Shown here one piece after another: positions 34,150-42,404 of a stretch of 50,025 nucleotides of DNA; position 1 is the stretch's first letter; each line of letters starts with the position of its first letter. The DNA is from UBA2653 sp964572685 (GTDB lineage Bacteria > Pseudomonadota > Gammaproteobacteria > Legionellales > Legionellaceae): assembly GCA_964572685.1 (NCBI GenBank), contig CAZNFJ010000010.1, positions 1 through 50,025 of the forward strand, in the 5' to 3' direction. The notes beneath the pieces were generated by a model that was given only the letters and a program-made list of their open reading frames with translations, did no database searches and was not told the DNA's origin. Both the position numbers and the translations under genes were made by a program.

Positions 34150-35414
34150 CCGTTTATATTACAGGCTATTCTGCTTTAAGTGCCGCAGGACATGATGTGC
34201 AATCCCATTGGGATGCCTTGATGATAGGTGAGACGCATATTGCGCCTTGTCAGGAATATGCACTGGAAGGTTGGACCAATCAATGGGCCGGTGAAATCAA
34301 AGAATTTAACTGGTCACGAGCACTGCCAGACAGAAAACTCATGAAAGTTATTTCCAAACAAGATGTGATGGGGCTTTATACAGCTTTTCAGGCAGCAGAT
34401 CATTGTGGACTGACAGAATTTTTAAAAAAAGCCACCGATGAAAATATTCATTTATGTGATAGAACCGGGGTTTTTGTTGGCTCTCCGGGTAATAAATATT
34501 TTCAGCAATATGATTTTTTATCTTTAGTCGGACAGTCTAAAGGTGATATGCAAGCATTTGGAAAACATTTATTTGAATCAGTTCATCCGATGTGGTTGCT
34601 ACGCATATTACCTAATAATGTTTTAGCCTACACCGGGATCCAACTCAATTGTAAAGGCATTAATCATAATATCACCAATCATGCAGTGGGTGGTATGCAA
34701 GCATTGATTGAAGCTTATTGGGCAATAGAAACCGGACAAGCCGATAGAGTCATTGTGGTAGCCTATGATATCGGTACTGAGCCACAAGCGCGTTTTTATT
34801 ATGAGCAATTGGGTGTTTTAAGTGAAAAGGGTTTAAAACCTTTCTCCAAAGATCATGATGGAACGGTTTTGGCAGAAGGTGCGGCCGCCATTGTTTTAGA
34901 AAGTGCGGAAAGTGTAGAGGCTCGTGGTGTTAAACCACTGGCTAAGTTCCTTGGTGGACAATATCGAACAGAAGGTCAGGGTTTATTCTCCCTTCAAGAT
35001 GATGGTCAGCCTTTAGCAGAACTCATTGAATCAGCTTTAGAAGCCTCTTCACTCAAGGCTCAAGACTTAAGTTTTGTGGTCGCGCATGGGAATGGCAATC
35101 AAAAATCAGACAGCTCAGAAGCACGTGCTTTAGAAACAGCATTTGGGCATCAAGCGATTCCGGTTACTGCATTAAAATGGCTGATGGGGCATACTTTGTG
35201 TGCATCCGGCTTATTGGATGTGGTTTTAGCGGTGAAAGCTCTACAAGAACAAAAGATTCCGAGTGTTGGGCATCAAGAACAAGCCCGTGCTTGTCAAAGT
35301 CTTGATTTGGTTTCACAAACACGCGATATAGAAAATCCTGATGCCAAAGCCATGGTGATAAATCGTGGCTTTGCTAGTATGAATGCGGTGGTTTTTATTG
35401 AGGCGATTGCATGA
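34146..35414 (+). CDS. Ketosynthase-like protein with active Cys replaced by His
   Basis: A 422-residue KAS-fold protein related to the one before it. At the nucleophile position the sequence reads ITNHAVGGMQAL, aligning with HTACASSGQAL of the upstream enzyme, so His 179 stands where Cys should be. The two catalytic His (VVAHGNGN and MGHTLCASG) and the Lys before the second are kept. This resembles chain-length factors of type II polyketide systems, which pair with an active ketosynthase, have lost their Cys, and set product length. ATG 34146 is chosen because it overlaps the upstream TGA (ATGA). The next gene overlaps its stop the same way. The role as a heterodimer partner is inferred. Confidence 0.85.
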   Translation: MTVYITGYSALSAAGHDVQSHWDALMIGETHIAPCQEYALEGWTNQWAGEIKEFNWSRALPDRKLMKVISKQDVMGLYTAFQAADHCGLTEFLKKATDENIHLCDRTGVFVGSPGNKYFQQYDFLSLVGQSKGDMQAFGKHLFESVHPMWLLRILPNNVLAYTGIQLNCKGINHNITNHAVGGMQALIEAYWAIETGQADRVIVVAYDIGTEPQARFYYEQLGVLSEKGLKPFSKDHDGTVLAEGAAAIVLESAESVEARGVKPLAKFLGGQYRTEGQGLFSLQDDGQPLAELIESALEASSLKAQDLSFVVAHGNGNQKSDSSEARALETAFGHQAIPVTALKWLMGHTLCASGLLDVVLAVKALQEQKIPSVGHQEQARACQSLDLVSQTRDIENPDAKAMVINRGFASMNAVVFIEAIA

Positions 35415-36268
35415 TCGACGAAAAACTTGAACAGCAAATCTTCTCTAGGCCGCTAACCCGTTGGGGGAAGATGATGTCTTGGATTTTTCCTTATCGAAAA
35501 AAAGTGATTTTAGAAAATATTCATCAAGTTTATGCGCACCGCATTTCGCAAAAAGCCAAAATCCATTTGTTACAAGCTTTTTATTCTCATTTTATTAAAA
35601 TTATTTCTGAGACTTTTCGACTCCGTTTTTTATCAGAAAAAGAATTAGAAGACCAAGTTCGAGTTGAAGGTTATCAACATTTACTCGATGTTGCCGAACA
35701 AGGAAAAGGAGTGCTTGTATTAACCGGACATTTTGGGAATTGGGAATTTGCACCATTGGGTGGTATTTCCCAATTTAAACAATTTCGTGGACATTTTCAT
35801 TTTATTCGCAGAAGTATTGGATTAAAAAGTCTGGAAAATATTTTATTTAAACGATATTTTCAAGCTGGCCTTCGAATCATCAATAAAAAACATGCACTAG
35901 ATAAAATTTTTTCAGCATTGGAGCAAAATCATGCAGTGATTTTTGTTCTTGATCAGCATGCCTCTTTGGCGAATAAAGATGGTTTGGCCGTTGAGTTTTT
36001 TGGTAAAAAAGCAGGAACTTACCGAAGTTTAGCGATGGTTTCGTATTATGCCGATGTACCTGTGGTACCAGCAGCAAGCTATCGAACAGCTGATAACAAG
36101 CATGTTTTAAAATTTTATCCGCCAATGCATTGGGTATCAAATCCTGATCCAGAAATTGCATTGTATGAAAATACGCTTTTATACAATCAAATGCTTGAGA
36201 AAATCATCCTAGAACATCCTGAACAATGGTGGTGGTTACATAACCGCTGGAAATTAAAGGAAGCGTAA
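35411..36268 (+). CDS. Lipid A late acyltransferase, LpxL/LpxXL family
   Basis: A 285-residue acyltransferase of the LpxL/LpxM family, which attaches secondary acyl chains to lipid A at the inner membrane. The catalytic HX4E motif is in LTGHFGNWEFAPLGG near residue 110, followed by FVLDQHAS and the C-terminal HPEQWWWLHNRWK that marks the family. As the last gene of the acyl-chain cluster it probably transfers the very long chain made by the preceding genes, as LpxXL does in rhizobia. No strong N-terminal membrane helix is seen, so association may be peripheral. A weak terminator follows. Confidence 0.88.
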   Translation: MIDEKLEQQIFSRPLTRWGKMMSWIFPYRKKVILENIHQVYAHRISQKAKIHLLQAFYSHFIKIISETFRLRFLSEKELEDQVRVEGYQHLLDVAEQGKGVLVLTGHFGNWEFAPLGGISQFKQFRGHFHFIRRSIGLKSLENILFKRYFQAGLRIINKKHALDKIFSALEQNHAVIFVLDQHASLANKDGLAVEFFGKKAGTYRSLAMVSYYADVPVVPAASYRTADNKHVLKFYPPMHWVSNPDPEIALYENTLLYNQMLEKIILEHPEQWWWLHNRWKLKEA

Positions 36269-36271
36269 AAG

Positions 36272-36293
36272 AAGACTCATCCTTGAGTTTTTT
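36272..36293 (+). terminator. Terminator of the acyl-chain cluster
   Basis: AAGACTCA and TGAGTTTT form an eight-base stem with one G-T pair and a four-base loop; the right arm runs into five Ts. It lies immediately after the acyltransferase stop. It is modest in strength. Confidence 0.55.
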
Positions 36294-36298
36294 AGAGG

Positions 36299-37210
36299 TT
36301 AAAGTGTATATGCTGTTGCAATAGGGATCTTATCTGTTTTTTGGGGAGGAGCACTTGCCTGAACAGTGGAGTCAGGTAATATTTCAAGCAACTGATTAAG
36401 TCTAATATCTGTTTCTTGGGGACGAGCACTTGCCTGAACAGTGGAGTCAGGTAATATTTCAAGCAACTGATTAAGTCTAATATCTGTTTCAATTTTGGAT
36501 GAAAACAAACCATACATACTGCGACCTGTGGCGTAATTGGCCATGCCTAATGAGCAAATGGATGCGATAATGCCTAGAAGTTTGACGAGAAAAGTTTCGG
36601 CATTATTCTTTACATAATCAGGATTGTTTCGGAAGAATTCAGAAATAGCCAAAGACATTTCTTGATTGAATTTTACGCATTTTGTATTTAAGTTACCGTC
36701 ATTTGACATAAAATCATTAGCTGAGCCTTCAATTTTATCAAAAAGATTGATAAGTTTCATTTCATGAAGCGCTTCGTTTCTTAGACAATTAAGCAAGTGG
36801 TCGATACCAAGATTTTTTAATATTTTTAACTGAGGAAGAATGTTATTAAAAATATTATATTGACTTTGATATTCATCTAAACTACCAAACATAGCGCTGC
36901 CTAATATATCGTTCTCTTCCTGAGTTAACTTCTGTGGATCTTTGGCATCACCTATAATGCGTTCAAACCAAGCAATCGCTTTTGCGTAATCAAATTCTCT
37001 TCCTTTTCCCGATTTATAAGACATTGCAATTTTTAAAGAAAAGTGATTTCGTACACTTTTCTTCCAATAGAATTTATTCCCAAACTGGTCATATGACATT
37101 CTCTCGGCCTGTTCCTCTAACTGGTCATATGACATTCTCTCGGCCTGTTCCTCTAAATGATTAACAAAATAAGCTTGTTTTGGCTTAATGATGATATTTG
37201 ATGAGGGCAT
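36299..37210 (-). CDS. Orphan protein with terminal tandem duplications, possible effector
   Basis: A 303-residue protein I do not recognise. Near the N-terminus the 12 residues LEEQAERMSYDQ occur twice in a row (19-42), and near the C-terminus a 25-residue block starting ETDIRLNQLLEILPDSTVQ occurs twice in a row (241-290), followed by a 13-residue tail. The middle is helical, with one hydrophobic stretch around 208-228 (FLVKLLGIIASICSLGMANY) that may be a membrane helix. It has a good sigma-70 promoter and an AAAGGA ribosome site. It sits between the acyl-chain cluster and a decayed copy of that cluster's ketosynthase gene, so it appears to be an inserted gene. Confidence 0.75.
   Translation of the reverse strand: MPSSNIIIKPKQAYFVNHLEEQAERMSYDQLEEQAERMSYDQFGNKFYWKKSVRNHFSLKIAMSYKSGKGREFDYAKAIAWFERIIGDAKDPQKLTQEENDILGSAMFGSLDEYQSQYNIFNNILPQLKILKNLGIDHLLNCLRNEALHEMKLINLFDKIEGSANDFMSNDGNLNTKCVKFNQEMSLAISEFFRNNPDYVKNNAETFLVKLLGIIASICSLGMANYATGRSMYGLFSSKIETDIRLNQLLEILPDSTVQASARPQETDIRLNQLLEILPDSTVQASAPPQKTDKIPIATAYTL
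36341..36490 (-). repeat. 75-bp direct tandem duplication
   Basis: Two adjacent 75-bp copies, nearly identical at DNA level (GCACTTGCCT recurs at 36351 and 36426), lie in frame inside the orphan gene at 36299-37210. The near identity points to a recent event. Confidence 0.92.
37085..37156 (-). repeat. 36-bp direct tandem duplication
   Basis: Two adjacent 36-bp copies encoding LEEQAERMSYDQ twice lie near the 5' end of the orphan gene at 36299-37210. They are in frame and virtually identical. Confidence 0.92.
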
Positions 37211-37238
37211 GTATTTTTCCTTTTAAAGTTGATTTATT

Positions 37239-37266
37239 ATTGTACCATTATTAGCTTTTTTGTCAA
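37239..37266 (-). promoter_or_regulatory. Sigma-70 promoter of the orphan gene
   Basis: On the minus strand TTGACA (37266-37261), a 16-base spacer and TACAAT (37244-37239) give a full -35 and a five-of-six -10. It lies about 30 bases before the ATG at 37210. Confidence 0.75.
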
Positions 37267-37384
37267 ATAATTTGTTCTTAATGTGTAGAAATTCCATGAA
37301 CATATTCCTTAGTGCGCTCGTCAGAAATGTTCTCTGATCGTGTTACCCAGGATAGAATTCATATGCTTAATTAATGATACGTAA

Positions 37385-37530
37385 GAGCGTGTCAAAGTCT
37401 CGACTTGGTTTCACAAGCACGAGATATTGTAAATCCTTGCGCGATAGCCATGGTCATTTATCGTGGATTTATTAGTATGAATGAGATTGTCTCATTGAGG
37501 CCATGGTAAGATGGATACAAGACTTGAATT
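37385..37530 (+). pseudogene. Decayed copy of the ketosynthase 3' end and acyltransferase start
   Basis: This stretch matches 35288-35433 base for base over long runs: GTGTCAAAGTCTCGACTTGG aligns with the TGTCAAAGTCTTGATTTGG segment near 35292, and further on CATGGT...TCGTGG...TAGTATGAATG and TGAGGC are kept in order. It therefore corresponds to the last 40 or so codons of the Cys-less ketosynthase gene plus the first codons of the acyltransferase gene (ATGGATACAAGACTTGAA against ATGATCGACGAAAAACTTGAA). Substitutions and small indels break the frame. It is a remnant of a duplicated or older cluster, not a gene. Confidence 0.75.
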
Positions 37531-37970
37531 AATTTTTTTTGTAAATATGTTTAGTTTGATTTCAATTTGATGTTTATAAGAAAAGCAGAGCTTCATTTCT
37601 TCAGATATTAGAAGAATTTAGAGTGGTTTCTTTACCAAAATTCGGCGAAAAGCACCTGTATTCATCCATGGGGTGTTTCAGAGCATTTTGATTATGGTGA
37701 GCTCGTAAAGAAATTGTCTTAGAGTTAGCAAGAAAAGAAATAAATTTTATTCAAGAGCATGGTCATCATCAAGCAAAGGGCATCGAACTTTATGTGTTAA
37801 TTTTAAGCTTTTATTGTGACTTTGATGTCGATATCCATGTCTTGTATAGAACGGTTAGAATCAGTATACTTTTAAGAAACCCTAACATGAATGTGGGGTG
37901 TTGTTTAACAGGGAAATGAACGCTTGATTGTGTTCAATGTTGGTTTTAAAACATGCACAAGGATTGTATC
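37531..37970. other. Non-coding stretch with decayed coding traces
   Basis: No intact gene is seen in these 440 bases. Short open segments on the plus strand in different frames read like broken protein (for example HPWGVSEHFDYGELVKKLS near 37665-37720, then LARKEINFIQEHGHHQAKG near 37717-37780), with a frame change between them. I could not assign a family. The promoter for the kdp genes should lie toward the right end, but I see no clear one. Confidence 0.45.
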
Positions 37971-38078
37971 ATGTTCAATAGTGATGTGGTGACCTTGTTT
38001 GTCTTGGGTTTTGTGATCGTGGCGAGCAAGTTGATTATTAAAGGACTGCATAAGCTGTCTGAGGAAAAACCGAGATGA
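37971..38078 (+). CDS. Small membrane protein in front of kdpF
   Basis: A 35-residue open frame: MFNSDVVTLFVLGFVIVASK is mostly one hydrophobic helix, followed by a basic/charged cytoplasm-type tail ending EEKPR. AAGGA lies about nine bases before the ATG, and its stop overlaps the kdpF ATG (ATGA), the same coupling as between kdpB and kdpC. The coupling and ribosome site argue that it is translated. It is not a standard Kdp gene. It may be a second KdpF-like subunit or a regulator of the pump. Confidence 0.6.
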   Translation: MFNSDVVTLFVLGFVIVASKLIIKGLHKLSEEKPR

Positions 38079-38152
38079 TATGGTCGCTTGCTGGATTGGT
38101 CATCGTATTTATTTACTTGGTTTTTGCATTATTTCGACCTGAGAAATTCTAA
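38075..38152 (+). CDS. kdpF: Potassium-transporting ATPase small subunit KdpF
   Basis: A 25-residue single-helix peptide, MIWSLAGLVIVFIYLVFALF followed by RPEKF, matching the KdpF pattern (a hydrophobic helix with a conserved Arg-Pro-Glu at the end). KdpF stabilises the KdpABC complex in the inner membrane. It overlaps the stop of the small ORF before it and ends five bases before kdpA. Confidence 0.9.
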   Translation: MIWSLAGLVIVFIYLVFALFRPEKF

Positions 38153-38157
38153 ACTCT

Positions 38158-39777
38158 ATGATTTTTATACTACAATGGATGTTGATTAGTGGGTTTGTTC
38201 TTGTATTGTCTTATCCACTAGCTAAATATGTCAGTCAGCTTTTTCGTTTTGATGGAAGGCTTTTCCCTTATCAAAAGAAAATTGAAGAAAAAGTATTTCA
38301 ATTTACAGGTTTATATCAAGGACCTATGGATTGGTTAACTTATCTTGGCTCCTTATTAAAGTTTGAATTATGGTGTTTTTTAGCCCTTTATATTCATGCG
38401 CGCTGGCAATCCCTACGCCAACCATATTTTAAACCCGATGAAGCATTTCAATTTGCCGCTAGTTTTATCACGAATACCAATTGGCAAGGTGTTGCAGGTG
38501 AGAGTGCTTGGGGGAATCCATTGTGGATGATGGGTGTTGTATTTAATAATTTTCAATCGGCTGCGGTAGGACTTTGCGTTCTTGTCGTATTTGCTCGCTG
38601 TTTTCAAAAGAAAAAAATTGATGGGGTTGGGAATTTTTGGCAAGATTTATGGCGTACATTTGCGTATATTCTATTGCCTTTATCTTTTGTTTTTTCACTT
38701 TTACTGGTATCACAAGGTGTTCCACAAAATTTTAAAAAAAATCTGGTTATTCAGCAGTATGATCAAACAGTGTCCTTAACACAAACCATTCCGATGGGAC
38801 CTTTTGCGATTCAAGATTCAATTAAACTATTGGGGACTAATGGCGGCAGTTTTACCCAAGCCAATGGCGCAAGTCCCATTGAAAACCCTACAGGATTTTC
38901 ACTCTTTTTAAGCTTGGTGATGATGATGTTATTACCCAGTACCTGTTGTTTTTTATTTGCTTATTTGACGGAGCAAAAAAAAGTAGGTTGGTATTTATTG
39001 GGCATGATGTGGTGTATGACAACTATTTTTCTGATGACGGCTTATTTTTGTGAAGCGCCTCAAATGCTTGCCAAAGAATGGCTCATGGGAACCGAAGGTA
39101 CGGTATTATGGAATGGCATCATGACGGCGACCGCAACCGGTTCAATTGGTGGCATTTTAGATGAATTGCAACCCTTGAGTAATGGTGCATATTTGTTTTT
39201 GATGAATATTGGAGAAATTGCCTTTGGTGGTGTAGGGATGGGGGTGATGAATTTGGTGATGGTTTTGATATTGACTGCTTTCATTATGAATTTATTAACG
39301 GGCCGCTCTGCTAGTTTTTTAAGAAAACCGATTCCCTTAAATGCGATTAAATTGGCGATGTTTTATATTATCTTTTGTCCCTGTTTAATTTTAATTGTAT
39401 TTTTAGGGGTTTTTATGTCGGGGAAAATCGACAATATTTCACCGTATGTCATTTCACAATGGTGGCATGCGATATCCAGCATGGTGCAAAATAATGGTAG
39501 TGGATATTATGCAGCAATTCCCAATGATGTTGTGATGAATTATGTGAGTGGGCTTTGTATGCTTGCCGGACGTTTTATTCCTATCATGATGGTATTAACC
39601 TTGGTCGGTATTTTGAAAAGAGAACATTTTCTTGAGCCTCATCAAGAAGCTTTTCAAGTCGATAGTGTTTTATTTTGTGGTGTGAGTATGGTGGTGATTT
39701 TTATTGTGACCTTATTGGCTTTTTTGCCATTATGGAGTTTTGGTCCATTGTCAGGACAGGCTTTATTACAGGGATAA
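38158..39777 (+). CDS. kdpA: Potassium-transporting ATPase, K+ channel subunit KdpA
   Basis: KdpA is the selectivity-filter subunit of the high-affinity KdpFABC potassium pump. The 539-residue protein has about ten membrane helices and the four filter-type repeats: TNTNWQGVAGE near residue 105, LGTNGGSFTQANG near 226, TATATGSIGG near 324 and NNGSGYYAAIPND near 445. GEIAFGGVGMG is also conserved. Slightly shorter than E. coli KdpA (557) but complete. First of the kdpA-B-C-D series. Confidence 0.96.
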   Translation: MIFILQWMLISGFVLVLSYPLAKYVSQLFRFDGRLFPYQKKIEEKVFQFTGLYQGPMDWLTYLGSLLKFELWCFLALYIHARWQSLRQPYFKPDEAFQFAASFITNTNWQGVAGESAWGNPLWMMGVVFNNFQSAAVGLCVLVVFARCFQKKKIDGVGNFWQDLWRTFAYILLPLSFVFSLLLVSQGVPQNFKKNLVIQQYDQTVSLTQTIPMGPFAIQDSIKLLGTNGGSFTQANGASPIENPTGFSLFLSLVMMMLLPSTCCFLFAYLTEQKKVGWYLLGMMWCMTTIFLMTAYFCEAPQMLAKEWLMGTEGTVLWNGIMTATATGSIGGILDELQPLSNGAYLFLMNIGEIAFGGVGMGVMNLVMVLILTAFIMNLLTGRSASFLRKPIPLNAIKLAMFYIIFCPCLILIVFLGVFMSGKIDNISPYVISQWWHAISSMVQNNGSGYYAAIPNDVVMNYVSGLCMLAGRFIPIMMVLTLVGILKREHFLEPHQEAFQVDSVLFCGVSMVVIFIVTLLAFLPLWSFGPLSGQALLQG

Positions 39778-39783
39778 TTGAAC

Positions 39784-41814
39784 ATGTTAAAAGCATCATG
39801 GCGTTTGTTGGGTGGAACCATTGTTAAGTTAGCCCCGCAATATCAGTTTTTTCGTCCCATCATGTTTCCTATTTATTTAATGAGTATTTTACTGTTACTC
39901 GGCAATGTCGGTTGGTTTCATTGGTCGATTTCATTATCTTTTATGCATTTGGTGACTTTTTTAATTGCCTCTACCGTCATTTTATCATGTATCGCAGAAA
40001 CTATTGCGCTCAATCGAGGTGAAGATCAAGCACAATCTTTAAAAAAGACTAGACAACATTTACAAGCAAAAAGATTGAGTGAATGTCGGAGTGATGCCGC
40101 TTATACGCTTATCAATGCCAGTGACTTAAAATTTGGTGATTTTGTTTTGATTCAAGCAGATGATTTGATTCCTTGTGATGGTGAAGTGGTTCTGGGCGCT
40201 GCATCTGTCAATGAAAGTGCGGTTACTGGAGAAAGTGCTGCTGTCGTTCGAGAAAGTGGTGGCGATAGATCTTCGGTTTTGGCCGGAACAAAAGTATTAT
40301 CTGATTGGCTAATTGTTAAAGTTACCACAGAACCAGGACATGGTTTTGTGGATCAAATGATTGCCATGGTTGAGGGTGCTAAACGGCAAAAAATGCCTTC
40401 AGAATTGATGTTAACTTCTTTTTTAGCTGCAATCAGTGCTTTATTAATTTGGGTATGTGCTTGCATTTATCCATTGCTCAATCCCAGCGCACATCCTTTG
40501 ACAGCAGATATGAATTTGGTCGCCATTATTGCTTTATTTGTGTGTTTGGCACCAACCACCATTGGTGGATTATTGCCAGCTATATCTATCGCAGGTTTGG
40601 TGAGGATGTTTAAAATCAATGTGATTGCTATTTCAGGAATGGCGGTAGAGGCAGCAGGAAATGTAGGGATTTTGATTTTAGATAAAACCGGCACCATCAC
40701 GATGGGTAACCGCCAGGCAACCGAATTAAGACCGGCCCATGGCGTTTTATGGTCGTATTTGGCTGAGGTTGCTCTATTGACTTCATTTCATGATGAAACC
40801 GCAGAGGGTCGAAGCATTGTGAAATTATGCGAGAATGCATCTTCAGCGATTGAAGTACAGGTCAAAAATTCCGAAATTCATTTTATTCCTTTTACCGCCG
40901 AAACGCGTATGAGTGGTGCCTCTTTAAAAGACAAACAATTTCGAAAAGGCGCATCACATGCGATTTCAGAATATTTGAAAAATTACCATTCAGAAATTCC
41001 TAGTGATGTCTTATTGCATATTGAGGAAATCTCTCGTCAAGGCGGGACACCTTTAGTGGTGACTGAAAATGATAAAGTGTTGGGAATTATCGTTCTACGC
41101 GATGTGATTAAAAATGGCCTAAAAGAAAAGTTTGTTCAGTTTCGACAATTGGGTGTTAAAACCATTATGGTCACCGGAGATAATCCTTTAACCGCAGCAG
41201 CCATTGCGGCAGAAGCCGGGGTTGATGATTTTTTAGCTAATGCCAAACCGCAACATAAGTTAGATTTGATTCGTCAATATCAACAAAGTGGCTATTTGGT
41301 TGCCATGACGGGTGATGGCACCAATGATGCACCCGCATTAGCGCAAGCAGATGTTGGATTGGCGATGAATAGTGGGACGCAAGCTGCGAAAGAGGCAGGA
41401 AATTTGATTGATCTTGATTCTGACCCCACCAAACTAATTGAGATTATTTATGCGGGTAAAATTTTAATGATGACAAGAGGTGCTTTAACGACGTTTAGTA
41501 TTTGCAATGATATTGCCAAGTATTTTGCCTTATTACCCGTGATTTTGGCGAGTCTTTATCCACAATTAAAAGCATTAAATATTATGCATTTGAGTAGCCC
41601 CTCGCGAGCGATTGTATCTGCATTAATAGCGAATGTGTTACTCATGTTAATGGTGGTTCCTTTAGCTCTAAAAGGTGTGGATTATCAAGGTCAATCACCG
41701 ACAGACATTCTGAAAAAAAACTTAATGTATTATGGATTGGGTGGGGTGGTAATGCCTTTTATCTTGATTAAATGTTTTGATGCATGTTTTGCATATTTAG
41801 GATGGCTGGCATGA
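39784..41814 (+). CDS. kdpB: Potassium-transporting ATPase, catalytic subunit KdpB
   Basis: KdpB is the P-type ATPase subunit that powers KdpFABC. The 676-residue protein keeps all catalytic motifs: NESAVTGESA with TGES at residue 148, the phosphorylated Asp 300 in LILDKTGTITMGNR, KGAS in the nucleotide domain, and TGDGTNDAPALAQADVG in the hinge. This contrasts with the degenerate P1B ATPase earlier in the window. ATG 39784 is chosen over the TTG at 39778. Its TGA overlaps the kdpC ATG. Confidence 0.97.
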   Translation: MLKASWRLLGGTIVKLAPQYQFFRPIMFPIYLMSILLLLGNVGWFHWSISLSFMHLVTFLIASTVILSCIAETIALNRGEDQAQSLKKTRQHLQAKRLSECRSDAAYTLINASDLKFGDFVLIQADDLIPCDGEVVLGAASVNESAVTGESAAVVRESGGDRSSVLAGTKVLSDWLIVKVTTEPGHGFVDQMIAMVEGAKRQKMPSELMLTSFLAAISALLIWVCACIYPLLNPSAHPLTADMNLVAIIALFVCLAPTTIGGLLPAISIAGLVRMFKINVIAISGMAVEAAGNVGILILDKTGTITMGNRQATELRPAHGVLWSYLAEVALLTSFHDETAEGRSIVKLCENASSAIEVQVKNSEIHFIPFTAETRMSGASLKDKQFRKGASHAISEYLKNYHSEIPSDVLLHIEEISRQGGTPLVVTENDKVLGIIVLRDVIKNGLKEKFVQFRQLGVKTIMVTGDNPLTAAAIAAEAGVDDFLANAKPQHKLDLIRQYQQSGYLVAMTGDGTNDAPALAQADVGLAMNSGTQAAKEAGNLIDLDSDPTKLIEIIYAGKILMMTRGALTTFSICNDIAKYFALLPVILASLYPQLKALNIMHLSSPSRAIVSALIANVLLMLMVVPLALKGVDYQGQSPTDILKKNLMYYGLGGVVMPFILIKCFDACFAYLGWLA

Positions 41815-42404
41815 ATAATGAATGGCGAAAAGAACTGATACAAACCTGGATACCACTAATTAAATTATGGTTTTTTTTGATAACCGTGATTCTTTTGGTG
41901 TACACGCTACCCGTGACTATCCTATCGCATATTTTTTTTAATCATCAAGCGCGTGGCAGTTTAGTGATTCGAGATCATCGCGTGTTAGGCAGCACGCTTT
42001 ATGGTCAACAGTTTTCTAAATCAAGTTATTTTTGGGGAAGGCCTTCGATGACGTTTTATCAATCCGATATCTTGTCGCCTTCATCTATTCATTGGATCGG
42101 AGATTTGTATTGGAAAAATTTTGGGATGCAACAAGAATATTTTTGGAAACAGCATGGGATCCGAAATCCATCACAAGAATTATTATTCCCATCATCCTCT
42201 CAAGTAGACCCTCATTTATCATTAGAGGCCATGCGCTTACAAATACCACGCGTGGCATTGGCTCGGCATATTTCTGAAAAGAAGTTAGAGTTCATCATTG
42301 ATCAATATACTGAAAAACCATTTATGGGTGTATTTGGTCAAACATGTGTGAATGTATTGAAAGTCAACTTGGAACTGGATCATGACTCATCGTCGCACAC
42401 CTGA
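41811..42404 (+). CDS. kdpC: Potassium-transporting ATPase subunit KdpC
   Basis: KdpC is the periplasm-facing accessory subunit of KdpFABC. The 197-residue protein has one N-terminal membrane helix (about 18-42) and the family segments GSTLYGQQFSKSSYFWGRPS and VDPHLSLEAMRLQIPRVA, then GVFGQTCVNVLKVNLEL near the end. ATG 41811 overlaps the kdpB stop (ATGA) and is preferred over the upstream in-frame ATG at 41784. The 3' end overlaps kdpD by 23 bases. Confidence 0.95.
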   Translation: MNNEWRKELIQTWIPLIKLWFFLITVILLVYTLPVTILSHIFFNHQARGSLVIRDHRVLGSTLYGQQFSKSSYFWGRPSMTFYQSDILSPSSIHWIGDLYWKNFGMQQEYFWKQHGIRNPSQELLFPSSSQVDPHLSLEAMRLQIPRVALARHISEKKLEFIIDQYTEKPFMGVFGQTCVNVLKVNLELDHDSSSHT

